Part shown: positions 54,891 through 64,000 of the stretch, piece after piece | Layout of the letters: each line of letters starts with the position of its first letter | Numbering within the stretch: the first letter of the stretch is position 1 | Assembly (NCBI RefSeq): GCF_016809835.1 | Contig: NZ_JAFBIL020000004.1 | Coordinates: 248,001 to 312,000, forward strand | DNA length: 64,000 nucleotides | Source: Massilia soli | GTDB taxonomy: Bacteria > Pseudomonadota > Gammaproteobacteria > Burkholderiales > Burkholderiaceae_D | Direction of reading: 5' to 3' | Translations under genes and position numbers: made by a program | The notes under the pieces: generated by a model | The model's input: only the letters and a program-made list of their open reading frames with translations | Database searches by the model: none | Told to the model about the DNA's origin: nothing

Positions 54891-54958
54891 TTCCAAAATC
54901 GGGGACAGACCACCATTTTGGAACATTCCAAAATGGTGGTCTGTCCCCGATTTTGGAA
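54891..54958. repeat. Perfect 33-bp inverted repeat with 2-bp spacer
   Basis: The left arm (54891-54923) and right arm (54926-54958) are exact reverse complements separated by CA. Each arm is itself bounded by TTCCAAAAT and ATTTTGGAA, so smaller hairpins can form inside the large one. The core GGGGACAGACCACC is not a usual terminator stem. It lies between two convergent genes and is followed by GTTTTTC, so it could end transcription as well. The last 19 bases recur at 12688-12706. It may be a REP-like or non-autonomous mobile element. Confidence 0.9.
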
Positions 54959-54967
54959 GTTTTTCGA

Positions 54968-55897
<930 letters not shown>

Positions 55898-55931
55898 GAC
55901 ATTTCTCCCACTGGTACGTTAGCGATTGGAC

Positions 55932-56519
55932 TTACTTCACTTGCAGCAGTTCGACGTCGAAAATCAGGTCCGAGTCAGGCGCGATCATGCCGCCGCCGGC
56001 ACCGCGCTTGCCGTAGGCCAGGTGGCTTGGGATGATCAGGGTGCGCTTGCCGCCCACCTTCATGCCCGCCACGCCCTGGTCCCAGCCCTTGATGACTTTA
56101 CCTGCGCCAAGCTGGAATTCGAGCGGCTCGCGGCCGATCGACGAATCGAACTGGCGGCCGCGCTGGTTCTTTGCCATCGGCTTGTAGAACCAGCCCGTGT
56201 AGTTGACCTGGACCTTGTTGCCGACGCTCGCTTCCTTGCCGCTGCCGACCTTGGTGTCCTTGATGATCAACGGGTCGAGCGCGGGCGCCGCCGGCGCGGC
56301 CTCGGCAACTGGGGCCGCGGCCGGTGCCGGCTGCACGACAGGCGCGCTGGCCTGCGCCGGCTGGGCCGGCTGCGCCGTGGCGGCGGCGACCGCGGCAGGA
56401 TCGGTGGCGGCCTGCGACTGGGCCTGGGCCTGGGCGTGGGCGTCCGGAGCGCCGGACTGGGCCTGGGCCAGGGTGACTGCGGCGGCGAGCATGGCGAACA
56501 AGAGGGAGCTGCGAATCAT
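55932..56519 (-). CDS. Periplasmic FKBP-type peptidyl-prolyl isomerase
   Basis: A 195-residue protein with a signal peptide (residues 1-20, ending AQA), an Ala/Pro/Gln-rich linker of about 65 residues, and a C-terminal FKBP domain. The domain shows VQVNYTGWFY, FDSSIGREPLEFQLGAGKVI and PSHLAYGKRGAGG, with active-site aromatic and aspartate residues in place. It would speed proline isomerisation in periplasmic protein folding. It precedes cysK in a likely two-gene unit. Confidence 0.92.
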   Translation of the reverse strand: MIRSSLLFAMLAAAVTLAQAQSGAPDAHAQAQAQSQAATDPAAVAAATAQPAQPAQASAPVVQPAPAAAPVAEAAPAAPALDPLIIKDTKVGSGKEASVGNKVQVNYTGWFYKPMAKNQRGRQFDSSIGREPLEFQLGAGKVIKGWDQGVAGMKVGGKRTLIIPSHLAYGKRGAGGGMIAPDSDLIFDVELLQVK

Positions 56520-56566
56520 GTATGTATCTTCCTGTTAAAAGTGATCAAAACGCGGTTGTCCTGTGC

Positions 56567-57442
56567 TTATGATACTGCCGCCGCCGGCTGCTGAACAGCA
56601 GGCGGGGCGGCCCCGGCTGGCGCGCCGGCGTCCAGCGCCAGCTTGCGCAGCACATGGCCGGCGGCGAACATGCCGAACGTCGCGGTCACCACCATGCTCG
56701 ATCCGAAGCCAGCACAGTTCAGGCCGGTAACGCCGGCGCCGCCGTCCCCGACCTCGCAGGATGCGTCTTCGTCCGGCAAGGTCAGCGGTTCCATCGAGAA
56801 TACCGCATCGACATTGAATTTGGTTTTGATGCTGCGCGGAAATCCAAACTCGTTGCGCAGTTTCTTGCGCACCTGTTTCAGCATCGGTTCCTGCTCGGTC
56901 TTGCTGAGGTCGCGGATCTCGATGCGGGTCGGGTCGACCTGGCCGCCGGCGCTGCCGATGGTGATCATCGGAATGGCGTGATCGCGGCAGTAGGCGATCA
57001 GCGCCGCCTTGGAGCGGACATGGTCGATGGCGTCGATGACGAAGTCGTAGCCGCGTCCCGCGATCATCCGGTCCAGGTTGCCCGGCTCGATGAAGTCTTC
57101 GACCTGATTGACCCGGCAAAACGGATTGATCTGGGCAATGCGCTCGGCCAGCGCGGCGATCTTGGCCTGGCCGATGGTGCCGGACAGGGCCTGGATCTGG
57201 CGGTTGATGTTCGACTCGGCGACGTTGTCGAGGTCGATCAGGGTCAGCTGGCCGATGGCGCTGCGCGCCAGCGCTTCGACGATCCAGGAGCCGACGCCGC
57301 CGACGCCGATCACGCAGACATGCGTGGCGCGGAAACGTTCCAGCGCCGCGTCGCCGTACAAGCGCGCGATGCCGCCGAAACGCCGGGCAAAATCGACTTC
57401 GTCCGTCTCCCCGGTGAAGATATGGGTGTTGATGGTATTCAT
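56567..57442 (-). CDS. tcdA: tRNA threonylcarbamoyladenosine dehydratase
   Basis: A 291-residue E1-like (ThiF/MoeB fold) enzyme. The ATP-binding motif VCVIGVGGVGSWIVEALAR, the DLDNVAESNINRQ segment, and VIDAIDHVRSKAALI match TcdA (CsdL), which cyclises t6A37 in tRNAs to ct6A in an ATP-dependent step. I use the ATG at 57442 because the following residues fit the family; an in-frame start further upstream would add 11 residues. The C-terminus ends in an Ala/Pro-rich tail. It is divergent from the hemerythrin-PdxH gene. Confidence 0.9.
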   Translation of the reverse strand: MNTINTHIFTGETDEVDFARRFGGIARLYGDAALERFRATHVCVIGVGGVGSWIVEALARSAIGQLTLIDLDNVAESNINRQIQALSGTIGQAKIAALAERIAQINPFCRVNQVEDFIEPGNLDRMIAGRGYDFVIDAIDHVRSKAALIAYCRDHAIPMITIGSAGGQVDPTRIEIRDLSKTEQEPMLKQVRKKLRNEFGFPRSIKTKFNVDAVFSMEPLTLPDEDASCEVGDGGAGVTGLNCAGFGSSMVVTATFGMFAAGHVLRKLALDAGAPAGAAPPAVQQPAAAVS

Positions 57443-57518
57443 CCCCGCATTGTAAACGGACACTGCCTTTCGCACTGTTCTAAAATGACCCTACACCACG
57501 CAACATTGAAAGCCCGAC

Positions 57519-58700
57519 ATGACCAACCCACTCCACGACGCCGCGCCCGGATTCGACCAGCCGATCGCCGTGCTCAAGCACTGCCACGACCGCATCCGCA
57601 AACAGCTGGCAACGCTGCAAAAGCTGCTCGATCACCTGCCCCGGCACGGCGCCGACGAGCAGGCGCGCGAGGCCGCCACGGCCGTGATCCGCTATTTCGA
57701 GACGGCCGCGCACTTGCACCATGAGGATGAGGAACAGAATCTGATCCCGATGCTGCGCGAGGTGGCGCAGGGCGAGGACGCGGCGCTGCTGGCGGCGCTG
57801 GCGCCGGGCATCATCGACGACCACAGCAAGATGGATGCGCTGTGGCAGCGCCTGCACGAGCAGCTGCGCCCGCTTGCCGACGGCAGCGCTGGCGATGTGT
57901 CGGCGGCCGACGTCGGCGACTTCTGCGAGCGCTACACGGCGCACATGGAACGCGAGGAAAGCCAGATCGCGCCGATGGCCAAGCGCCTGTTCAGCGCCAG
58001 CCAGATGGCCGCGCTGGGGCAGGCGATGCAGGTAAGGCGCGGCATCGCCCCCGCTCCTGCCAGCGGCGAGGCGGTGGCCCACCTGCGCACCGACTACGGC
58101 CAGGCCAGCCTGTCGGAAGACGATGTCGATGCCGACCCAATCGTTCAATTTGGCAAGTGGTTCGACGAGGCGCTGGAGGCGCAGGTCAACGAGCCCAACG
58201 CGATGGGCGTATCGACCGTGGACGAGCGCGGCCGGCCGGCCTCGCGCATCGTGCTGGTCAAGCAATTCGACCCGCGCGGCTTCACCTGGTACACCAACTA
58301 CCAGAGCCAGAAAGGCCGCCAGCTTGAGCAAAATCCATACGCGTCGCTTCTCTTCTTTTGGAGCGAACTTGAACGCCAGATTCGTATCGAAGGAAGAGTA
58401 GAACGAACATCACCGGAGGAGAGCGACCAGTACTTTCACAGCCGCCCCCTCAAAAGCCGGCTGGCGGCAATTGCCTCCGCTCAAAGCGAGCCGATCGGCA
58501 GCCGCGACGCCATGGAACAGCAATACGCATCCGTAGCAGAGCAATATGGCGAGCAGCCGCCACGGCCAGGCAACTGGGGCGGCTTCCGCCTTGTGCCCGA
58601 ACGCATTGAGTTCTGGCAAGGGCGCCGTTCGCGCTTTCACGACCGCATCGTGTACACGCTGCAAGGCGGCAAGTGGACACGGCAGCGTTTGCAACCATAA
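57519..58700 (+). CDS. Hemerythrin-PdxH fusion (pyridoxamine 5'-phosphate oxidase)
   Basis: A single 393-residue frame joins two domains. Residues about 15-165 form a hemerythrin-like HHE helical bundle with candidate iron ligands in LKHCHDRIR, HLHHEDEEQN, DDHSKMD and AHMEREESQ. From about residue 188 (AHLRTDYGQASLSEDDVDAD) to the end is a complete PdxH, with RIVLVKQFDPRGFTWYTNY, LLFFWSELERQIRIEG and the C-terminal NWGGFRLVPERIEFWQG. PdxH uses FMN and oxygen to make pyridoxal 5'-phosphate. The hemerythrin part could sense or supply oxygen or iron. PdxH is normally about 210-220 residues and alone, so this layout is unusual. Confidence 0.9.
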   Translation: MTNPLHDAAPGFDQPIAVLKHCHDRIRKQLATLQKLLDHLPRHGADEQAREAATAVIRYFETAAHLHHEDEEQNLIPMLREVAQGEDAALLAALAPGIIDDHSKMDALWQRLHEQLRPLADGSAGDVSAADVGDFCERYTAHMEREESQIAPMAKRLFSASQMAALGQAMQVRRGIAPAPASGEAVAHLRTDYGQASLSEDDVDADPIVQFGKWFDEALEAQVNEPNAMGVSTVDERGRPASRIVLVKQFDPRGFTWYTNYQSQKGRQLEQNPYASLLFFWSELERQIRIEGRVERTSPEESDQYFHSRPLKSRLAAIASAQSEPIGSRDAMEQQYASVAEQYGEQPPRPGNWGGFRLVPERIEFWQGRRSRFHDRIVYTLQGGKWTRQRLQP

Positions 58701-58746
58701 GGGGTAGCCAGCGCGTTTGCGCCCTGCCTTCCCAGCGGAGGTGTGC

Positions 58747-59952
58747 GTGTTCAGTCAACTTCGATTAAACGCCTGGAGCACCGGGCTGCGCAGTAAAACC
58801 ACGGTGCCGCTGCGGGTCGAGCTGTGGAACGGCCAGCGCCTCGATTTCTCCGACGAGGCGCCGCGCGTGACGATCCGCGTGCCCCACGCGTCGGCGGTGC
58901 GCTACCTGGTGTCGCCCTCGCTGTACAACCTCGGCCGGGCGTATGTCGAAGGCGCGATCGAGGTCAGCGGCCGGGCCAGCGACATGATCAGCGTCGTCAA
59001 TGCGCTGGCCGCGGCCTCGGTCAGGCCGCACGGCGCGCTGCGGCGCTTCATGCGCGCGCTGCCGCACACGCGCGAGCGCGACGCCGACGCGATCCGCTAC
59101 CACTACGACGTCTCCAACGAGTTCTACCGCGCCTGGCTCGACCCGGGCATGGTTTACTCGTGCGCCTATTTCGAAAATGGCGATGAAGACCTCGCCACCG
59201 CGCAGCGCAAGAAAATCGACCACATCCTCACCAAGATCGACATGCGGCCGGGCCAGACCCTGCTCGACATCGGCTGCGGCTGGGGCGCGCTGGCGATCCG
59301 TGCCGCCGAGCGCTTTGGCGCGCGCTGCGTCGGCATCACGTTGTCGGAAAACCAGCAGCGGCTGGCGCGCGAGCAAGTCGCCCGCGCCGGGCTGCGCGAC
59401 CGCGTCGAAATCCGCCTGCAGGATTACCGCGACGTCGGCGGGCAATTCGACCGCATCACCAGCGTCGGCATGTTCGAGCATGTGGGCGTGCGCCATCTGT
59501 CCGAGTACTTCGCGCGCATCAGCGCGCTGCTGGCGCCGGACGGCGTTGCGATGAACCATGGGCTCACCACGACCGACCCGAACGGGCGCGCCACGCCGTA
59601 TGGCGGAGGCGAGTTCATCAGCAAGTATGTGTTTCCGCACGGCGAACTGGCCCACCTTGGCCTGGTGATCCGGGCGATGCAGGAAGGCGGGCTGGAGGTG
59701 CGCGACGTCGAGAACCTGCGCCGGCACTACGCGCGCACCTGCGAACTATGGACCGAAAATTACGAAGCCAACGCCGGCCGGATCCGCACGCTGACCGATG
59801 AACGGCGTTTCCGGATCTGGCATGTGTATCTCGCCGGGTGCACGCATGCCTTCAACCACGACCTGATCAGTTTGTACCAGGTCGTGTGCGGGAAGGCGGG
59901 TAGTGCGCCGGCGAACCATGCGTGGTCGCGGCGCTACATGTATCCCTGTTGA
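58747..59952 (+). CDS. cfa: Cyclopropane-fatty-acyl-phospholipid synthase
   Basis: A 401-residue S-adenosylmethionine-dependent enzyme that adds a methylene bridge to unsaturated membrane lipids. The SAM-binding LLDIGCGWGALAIRAAERFG, the upstream YHYDVSNEFYRAWLD and MVYSCAYFENG, and MFEHVGVRHLSEYF are typical. I place the start at the GTG at 58747 because GGAGG lies five bases upstream. It follows the hemerythrin-PdxH gene by about 46 bp and may be in the same unit. Confidence 0.92.
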   Translation: MFSQLRLNAWSTGLRSKTTVPLRVELWNGQRLDFSDEAPRVTIRVPHASAVRYLVSPSLYNLGRAYVEGAIEVSGRASDMISVVNALAAASVRPHGALRRFMRALPHTRERDADAIRYHYDVSNEFYRAWLDPGMVYSCAYFENGDEDLATAQRKKIDHILTKIDMRPGQTLLDIGCGWGALAIRAAERFGARCVGITLSENQQRLAREQVARAGLRDRVEIRLQDYRDVGGQFDRITSVGMFEHVGVRHLSEYFARISALLAPDGVAMNHGLTTTDPNGRATPYGGGEFISKYVFPHGELAHLGLVIRAMQEGGLEVRDVENLRRHYARTCELWTENYEANAGRIRTLTDERRFRIWHVYLAGCTHAFNHDLISLYQVVCGKAGSAPANHAWSRRYMYPC

Positions 59953-60045
59953 CGCTGGCGCCGGCCGGCTGCGCATCGGCGCATGCGGCACAAAGTCCAG
60001 CCACCCGGTTCGCCTGCGCCGTTGCTGCCCGGCTGCCGCCGAGCG

Positions 60046-60585
60046 CTATTTCAGCCGATTCGCAAACGTACTGCGAAACTTGGCCACCTTGGGCGCCACC
60101 ACAAACGCGCAATAGCCCTGCAGCGGATGCTGGCGGAAGTAATCCTGGTGATAATCCTCGGCCTTGTACCAGGTCTGGGCCGGCGCCACCTCCGTCACGA
60201 TCGGCGCATCCCACACACAGGCCATCTCGGCAATGACTTGCCGCGCAACGGCTTCCTGCTCCGGCGTCGTCGTATAAATCACCGAACGGTACTGGGTGCC
60301 CACGTCATTGCCCTGGCGGTTCAGCGTGGTCGGGTCATGGATGGTAAAGAACACTTCGAGCAGGTCGTGATAGCTGATGACAGCCGGATCAAATTCCAGC
60401 CGCACCACTTCGGCGTGCCCGGTGGTCCCGGAACACACCTGCTCGTAGCTGGGCTGGTCCACCAGGCCGCCCATGTAGCCGGACTCGACCTTTGTCACCC
60501 CGCGCGCCTCCAGGTAGACCGCCTCCACGCACCAGAAGCAGCCGCCCCCGAGAATCGCGACATTGTCCGCTGATTGATTGCTCAT
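60046..60585 (-). CDS. msrA: Peptide methionine sulfoxide reductase A
   Basis: A 179-residue MsrA with the catalytic GGGCFWCVEAVY near residue 15, VESGYMGG, YEQVCSGTTGHAEVV and the HQDYF segment near the C-terminus. It repairs the S form of methionine sulfoxide using thioredoxin. The ATG at 60585 puts the catalytic cysteine at the usual position. It is divergent from the flavin reductase gene and convergent with cfa. Confidence 0.95.
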   Translation of the reverse strand: MSNQSADNVAILGGGCFWCVEAVYLEARGVTKVESGYMGGLVDQPSYEQVCSGTTGHAEVVRLEFDPAVISYHDLLEVFFTIHDPTTLNRQGNDVGTQYRSVIYTTTPEQEAVARQVIAEMACVWDAPIVTEVAPAQTWYKAEDYHQDYFRQHPLQGYCAFVVAPKVAKFRSTFANRLK

Positions 60586-60723
60586 CACACACCCCATAGC
60601 CCGCGAACGCGTATGGAGCAACTGTAACGCAAAGCGCCATGCCGTGCAGCCATGACGGGTGCCGGGCTCGCTATGGTACGGGCGGGCGGAAGTGGCATAA
60701 TGGTACAAATACACAGGTCACCA

Positions 60724-61233
60724 ATGAATATAAGCTCCCCGCGCGCTGAAGGCCGCGATTTCGATTCCACGCAGTTCCGGCAAGCACTTTCACAGTTCGC
60801 TACCGGCGTCACTGTGATCACGACGCGCCAGGCCGATGGCAGTTTCCGCGGCCTGACGGCCAGTTCGTTCAACTCGGTGTCGCTGGAACCGCCGCTGGTG
60901 CTGTGGAGCCTGTCCGAGGCGGCCAACAGCATGCCCATCTTCAGCGGCAACTCCCACTATGTCATCAATGTGCTTGGCGCCGACCAGGCCCATCTGGCGC
61001 AGCGCTTTTCGCGCCGCACCGAGGACCCGTTCGCCGGCGTCGATTACGCGCTGTCCCGTACCGGCCAGCCGATCCTCCAGGGCGCGTCGGCCTGGTTCGA
61101 GTGCCATAACCGCAGCCGCTATCCGGAAGGCGACCACGTGATCTTTGTCGGCGAAGTCGAGGATTGCGCGTATACCCCGCAGGCGTCGCTGATTTTTCAC
61201 GCCGGGCAATTCGGCAGCACCCAAACGCGGTAA
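60724..61233 (+). CDS. Flavin reductase family protein
   Basis: A 169-residue protein of the flavin reductase-like, FMN-binding split-barrel family. FRQALSQFATGVTVITTR, GLTASSFNSVSLEPPLVLWSL and the DHVIFVGEVED segment are typical of HpaC-like reductases, which use NAD(P)H to supply reduced flavin to a monooxygenase. No monooxygenase gene is adjacent. The ATG at 60724 has AGGT upstream. It lies about 60 bp before the glutaryl-CoA dehydrogenase gene on the same strand. Confidence 0.88.
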   Translation: MNISSPRAEGRDFDSTQFRQALSQFATGVTVITTRQADGSFRGLTASSFNSVSLEPPLVLWSLSEAANSMPIFSGNSHYVINVLGADQAHLAQRFSRRTEDPFAGVDYALSRTGQPILQGASAWFECHNRSRYPEGDHVIFVGEVEDCAYTPQASLIFHAGQFGSTQTR

Positions 61234-61296
61234 AATTGCATATTAATAAAGTAGTATAGACAACTTGCCCCCAATCCAATACAGACAGGAAAGAGC

Positions 61297-62490
61297 ATGA
61301 ACCGATCCGAATCGCCGCGCAAGGCGCAGTTCCACTGGGACGATCCGCTGCTGCTGAACGAACAGCTGACCGACGAAGAACGCATGGTGCGCGACGCGGC
61401 CGCGGCCTACTGCCAGGACAAGCTGGCCCCGCGCATCCTCGAAGCCTTCCGCCACGAGCGCATGGACACCTCGATCTTCCGCGAGATGGGCGAGCTCGGC
61501 CTGCTGGGTCCGACGATTCCGGAACAGTACGGCGGCCCGGGCATGAACTATGTCGCCTATGGCCTGATCGCGCGCGAAGTCGAGCGCGTCGATTCGGGCT
61601 ACCGCTCGATGATGAGCGTGCAGTCGTCGCTGGTGATGGTGCCGATTTACGAGTTCGGCACCGAGGCGCAGCGCCAGAAATACCTGCCGAAGCTGGCGAC
61701 CGGCGAATGGATCGGCTGCTTCGGCCTCACCGAGCCGAACCACGGTTCCGACCCCGGCTCGATGATCACCCGCGCGCGCAAGGTCGACGGCGGCTACGCG
61801 CTGACCGGCGCCAAAATGTGGATCACCAACTCGCCGGTGGCCGACGTGTTCGTGGTCTGGGCCAAGGACGACGAAGGCGCAATCCGCGGCTTCATCCTCG
61901 ACAAGGGCATGGCCGGCCTGAGCGCGCCTGCGATCCACGGCAAGTTCGGCCTGCGCGCCTCCGTCACCGGCGAAATCGTGATGGACAATGTGTTCTGCCC
62001 GGAAGAAAACGCCTTCCCGGACGTGCGCGGCCTGAAGGGTCCGTTCACCTGCCTGAACTCGGCACGCTACGGCATCGCCTGGGGCGCGCTGGGCGCGGCC
62101 GAAGCGTGCTGGCACACCGCGCGCCAGTACACGATGGACCGCCAGCAATTCGGCCGTCCGCTGGCCGCCAACCAGCTGGTGCAAAAGAAGCTGGCCGACA
62201 TGCAGACCGAAATCACGCTCGGCCTGCAGGGCTGCCTGCAGCTGGGCCGCATGAAGGACGCCGGCACCGCCGCCGTCGAGATCACCTCGATGATGAAGCG
62301 CAATTCCTGCGGCAAGTCGCTGGACATCGCACGGGTCGCGCGCGACATGCTCGGCGGTAACGGCATCTCCGACGAGTTCGGCGTGATCCGCCACATGGTC
62401 AACCTCGAAGTGGTCAACACTTACGAAGGCACCCACGACATCCACGCGCTGATCCTGGGCCGCGCGCAGACCGGCATCGCTGCTTTCTGA
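61297..62490 (+). CDS. gcdH: Glutaryl-CoA dehydrogenase
   Basis: A 397-residue acyl-CoA dehydrogenase most like GcdH, which oxidises and decarboxylates glutaryl-CoA to crotonyl-CoA in lysine and tryptophan catabolism, passing electrons to ETF. Visible are [16 protein letters not shown] (flavin binding), the [10 protein letters not shown] segment, and the catalytic glutamate in [16 protein letters not shown]. Length is normal. AGGAAAGAG lies before the ATG. A strong terminator follows. Confidence 0.93.
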   Translation: MNRSESPRKAQFHWDDPLLLNEQLTDEERMVRDAAAAYCQDKLAPRILEAFRHERMDTSIFREMGELGLLGPTIPEQYGGPGMNYVAYGLIAREVERVDSGYRSMMSVQSSLVMVPIYEFGTEAQRQKYLPKLATGEWIGCFGLTEPNHGSDPGSMITRARKVDGGYALTGAKMWITNSPVADVFVVWAKDDEGAIRGFILDKGMAGLSAPAIHGKFGLRASVTGEIVMDNVFCPEENAFPDVRGLKGPFTCLNSARYGIAWGALGAAEACWHTARQYTMDRQQFGRPLAANQLVQKKLADMQTEITLGLQGCLQLGRMKDAGTAAVEITSMMKRNSCGKSLDIARVARDMLGGNGISDEFGVIRHMVNLEVVNTYEGTHDIHALILGRAQTGIAAF

Positions 62491-62512
62491 GCGGACACAA
62501 GACGTTGCACAT

Positions 62513-62536
62513 AAACCCGCTTCGGCGGGTTTTTTT
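62513..62536 (+). terminator. Rho-independent terminator of gcdH
   Basis: AAACCCGC, a stable TTCG tetraloop and GCGGGTTTTTTT form a compact terminator 23 bp past the gcdH stop codon. Confidence 0.95.
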
Positions 62537-62618
62537 ATTGCGAACGCGACAACAACAAGCCAGTCGTGGGTACACTGGCAGACCGAGAACAGTCAGGCTC
62601 CATCGGCCTGGAGATCCC

Positions 62619-64000
62619 ATGCGCGGTTTGCTTCGCCTTTTGCTAGGTTTCACCATGCTGGCCTGTGCCGCCGGCAGCGCCGGCGCCGAGGAGCGCACGA
62701 TCCGGGTGGGCGTTTACCAGAACGCGCCGAAGATTTTCATTGATGCCGACGGCCGCGCCGACGGCATCATGGTCGACTTGCTGCGCAAGATCGCCGCGGC
62801 CGAACACTGGCAGCTGGCGTTTGTTCAATGCGAGTGGTCCGCCTGCATGGAGGCGGTCGAGCAAGGAAACATCGACCTGCTGCCCGATGTCGCCTGGTCG
62901 GTCGAACGCAACCGGGTACTCGACTTCCACAATATTCCCGCATTGCACAGTTGGTCGCAGGTGTACCGCCATCCGCGCGTGCCGATCGCCTCCATCATGG
63001 ATCTTGACGGAAGAAAAGTCGCCGTCATGGGGGACTCGATCCAGCAAGCCTACCTGGACAATTTCCTGCTGCAGTTCGGGGTGCAGGCGCAGCTGGTGTC
63101 GGTGAGCTCGATCGACGCCGGCTTCGACCTGGTCAACACGCGCAAGGCCGACGTCGTCGTCGCCAGCAAGTATGCCGGCGATATCTATGCGAACCGCCAC
63201 GCGCTGGTTGAAACGCCCATCGCGTTCCTGCCCGTGCGGCTGTTTTACTCCGCGCCCAAGGGCCGCGGCGGCAGCACGCTGGCGGCGATCGACCGCCACC
63301 TCGAAGCCTGGCAGCGCTCGGCCGATTCGCCCTATTTCGCCGTGCTGCAGCAGTGGCAGCGCAAGACGCTGCTGGCGCGCACGCCATCATGGGTGCGCTG
63401 GACCGCCGGTGCCATCGCCGCCGCGCTGGCGATCGCGTTGCTGCTGGCATTCTGGCTGCGCCGCCAGGTCGCGCTCAAGACCCGCGCGCTGGTTGACAGC
63501 CAGCAGCGCCTGTCGACCATCCTCGACAGCGTCGATAGCCTCATCTACATCAAGGATGCCAACTACCGCTACCAGTACGTCAACCGCGCCGCATGCGAGT
63601 TTTACGGTACCGGCTGCGACCAGATCCTTGGCAAAAGCGACGACGAGCTGTTCGACCCAAGCACCGCGGCGGGGATCCGCAGCACCGACCGCACAGTGAT
63701 TGAACAGGGTACGCGTATCGTCGCCGAGGAAATCAGTTCCAGCACCCGCGCCGACCATCCGACGTTCCTGTCGACTAAAATTCCGCTGTGCCGCGAAGAC
63801 GGCAGCGTGTATGGCTTGTGCGGCATCGCCACCGATATTTCGGAGCGCAAGAAAGACGAGGAATCGACCCGCATCGCCGCCACCGTGTTCCAGTCGCAGC
63901 AAGGGATGTTCGTGACCGGCCCAGATCGCCTGATGCTCGACGTCAACGATGCCTACGCGGCCATGAGCGGAACGCCGGCGCGCGCGCTGGTCGGCCAGCC
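62619..64000 (+). CDS. Solute-binding/PAS sensor protein (3' partial)
   Basis: A frame open to the end of the window gives 460 residues. It has a signal peptide (cleavage near AGA-EE, residue 24) and a family-3-type solute-binding domain to about residue 245 (IRVGVYQNAPKIFIDADGRA, IMVDLLRKIAAAEHW). One membrane span follows at about 266-286, then a PAS domain from about 300 (ILDSVDSLIYIKDANYRYQY) ending ATDISERKK near 420, then the start of a second PAS. The missing C-terminus is probably a GGDEF, EAL or histidine kinase output. GGAG lies before the ATG at 62619. It would bind a periplasmic ligand and signal inside. Confidence 0.9.
   Translation, partial: MRGLLRLLLGFTMLACAAGSAGAEERTIRVGVYQNAPKIFIDADGRADGIMVDLLRKIAAAEHWQLAFVQCEWSACMEAVEQGNIDLLPDVAWSVERNRVLDFHNIPALHSWSQVYRHPRVPIASIMDLDGRKVAVMGDSIQQAYLDNFLLQFGVQAQLVSVSSIDAGFDLVNTRKADVVVASKYAGDIYANRHALVETPIAFLPVRLFYSAPKGRGGSTLAAIDRHLEAWQRSADSPYFAVLQQWQRKTLLARTPSWVRWTAGAIAAALAIALLLAFWLRRQVALKTRALVDSQQRLSTILDSVDSLIYIKDANYRYQYVNRAACEFYGTGCDQILGKSDDELFDPSTAAGIRSTDRTVIEQGTRIVAEEISSSTRADHPTFLSTKIPLCREDGSVYGLCGIATDISERKKDEESTRIAATVFQSQQGMFVTGPDRLMLDVNDAYAAMSGTPARALVGQ

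Overview
The window is GC-rich and densely coded, with genes tightly packed on both strands. It looks like a chromosomal segment of a betaproteobacterium of the Oxalobacteraceae (Massilia, Duganella or Janthinobacterium type). Support comes from the trxA - rho - type B L31 order, the hutUHGFDI histidine operon with separate HutF and HutG, the fused cytochrome oxidase subunit I+III, the YfiR-linked cyclic-di-GMP operon and the many chemotaxis/GGDEF proteins. This placement is inferred from gene content; no search was run. I see no prophage, complete insertion sequence, CRISPR array or rRNA.

Layout. 1-1808: end of an alternative heme-copper oxidase operon. 1810-4512 (minus): a KamA-type radical SAM enzyme followed by an MFS permease. 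4803-7015: a secreted Cache-domain protein followed by a methyl-accepting chemotaxis protein. 7012-12683: 3-methyladenine and deoxyinosine DNA glycosylases, an HDOD protein, a TPR lipoprotein, an Mpo1-like membrane protein, a possible 46-residue secreted peptide, a DMT permease and an SSAT-like acetyltransferase. 12902-20173 (minus): the hut operon, from a promoter whose spacer holds a perfect 14-bp palindrome, the likely HutC operator. hutC itself lies about 4 kb away at 23993, beyond an amidohydrolase and an ada - DNA-repair oxygenase operon. 24888-32105: an orphan receiver protein, trxA, rho, rpmE2, an ArnT-like glycosyltransferase, tRNA-Leu(CAA), a class C beta-lactamase and a bacterial PH-domain protein. 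32102-37718 (minus): an MFS permease, a Cache-HAMP-GGDEF protein, a GFA protein, a HAF-repeat protein and a periplasmic solute-binding protein. 37785-42046 (minus): gmd - rmd-like - two GT4 glycosyltransferases, a probable GDP-D-rhamnose polysaccharide operon. 42336-50947: maeB, thiL (plus), and a translationally coupled operon yfiR - hybrid histidine kinase - REC-PAS-GGDEF-EAL-REC. 51262-54881: pncC, a metallophosphatase, a TraL-like ATPase, a TraM-like membrane protein and a CDF metal transporter, closely spaced. 54968-64000: cysK, an FKBP isomerase, tcdA, a hemerythrin-PdxH fusion, cfa, msrA, a flavin reductase, gcdH, and the start of a solute-binding/PAS receptor that runs off the window.

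The points most worth following up are: (i) homologues of the plasmid RP4 TraL/TraM pair with no other conjugation gene nearby, apparently in one operon with a CDF transporter; (ii) a single reading frame joining a hemerythrin domain to pyridoxamine-phosphate oxidase; (iii) a perfect 33-bp inverted repeat with a 2-bp spacer at 54891-54958, of which 19 bases recur at 12688; (iv) the exact placement of the hut operator between -35 and -10. Most of the remaining content is ordinary housekeeping or accessory metabolism.
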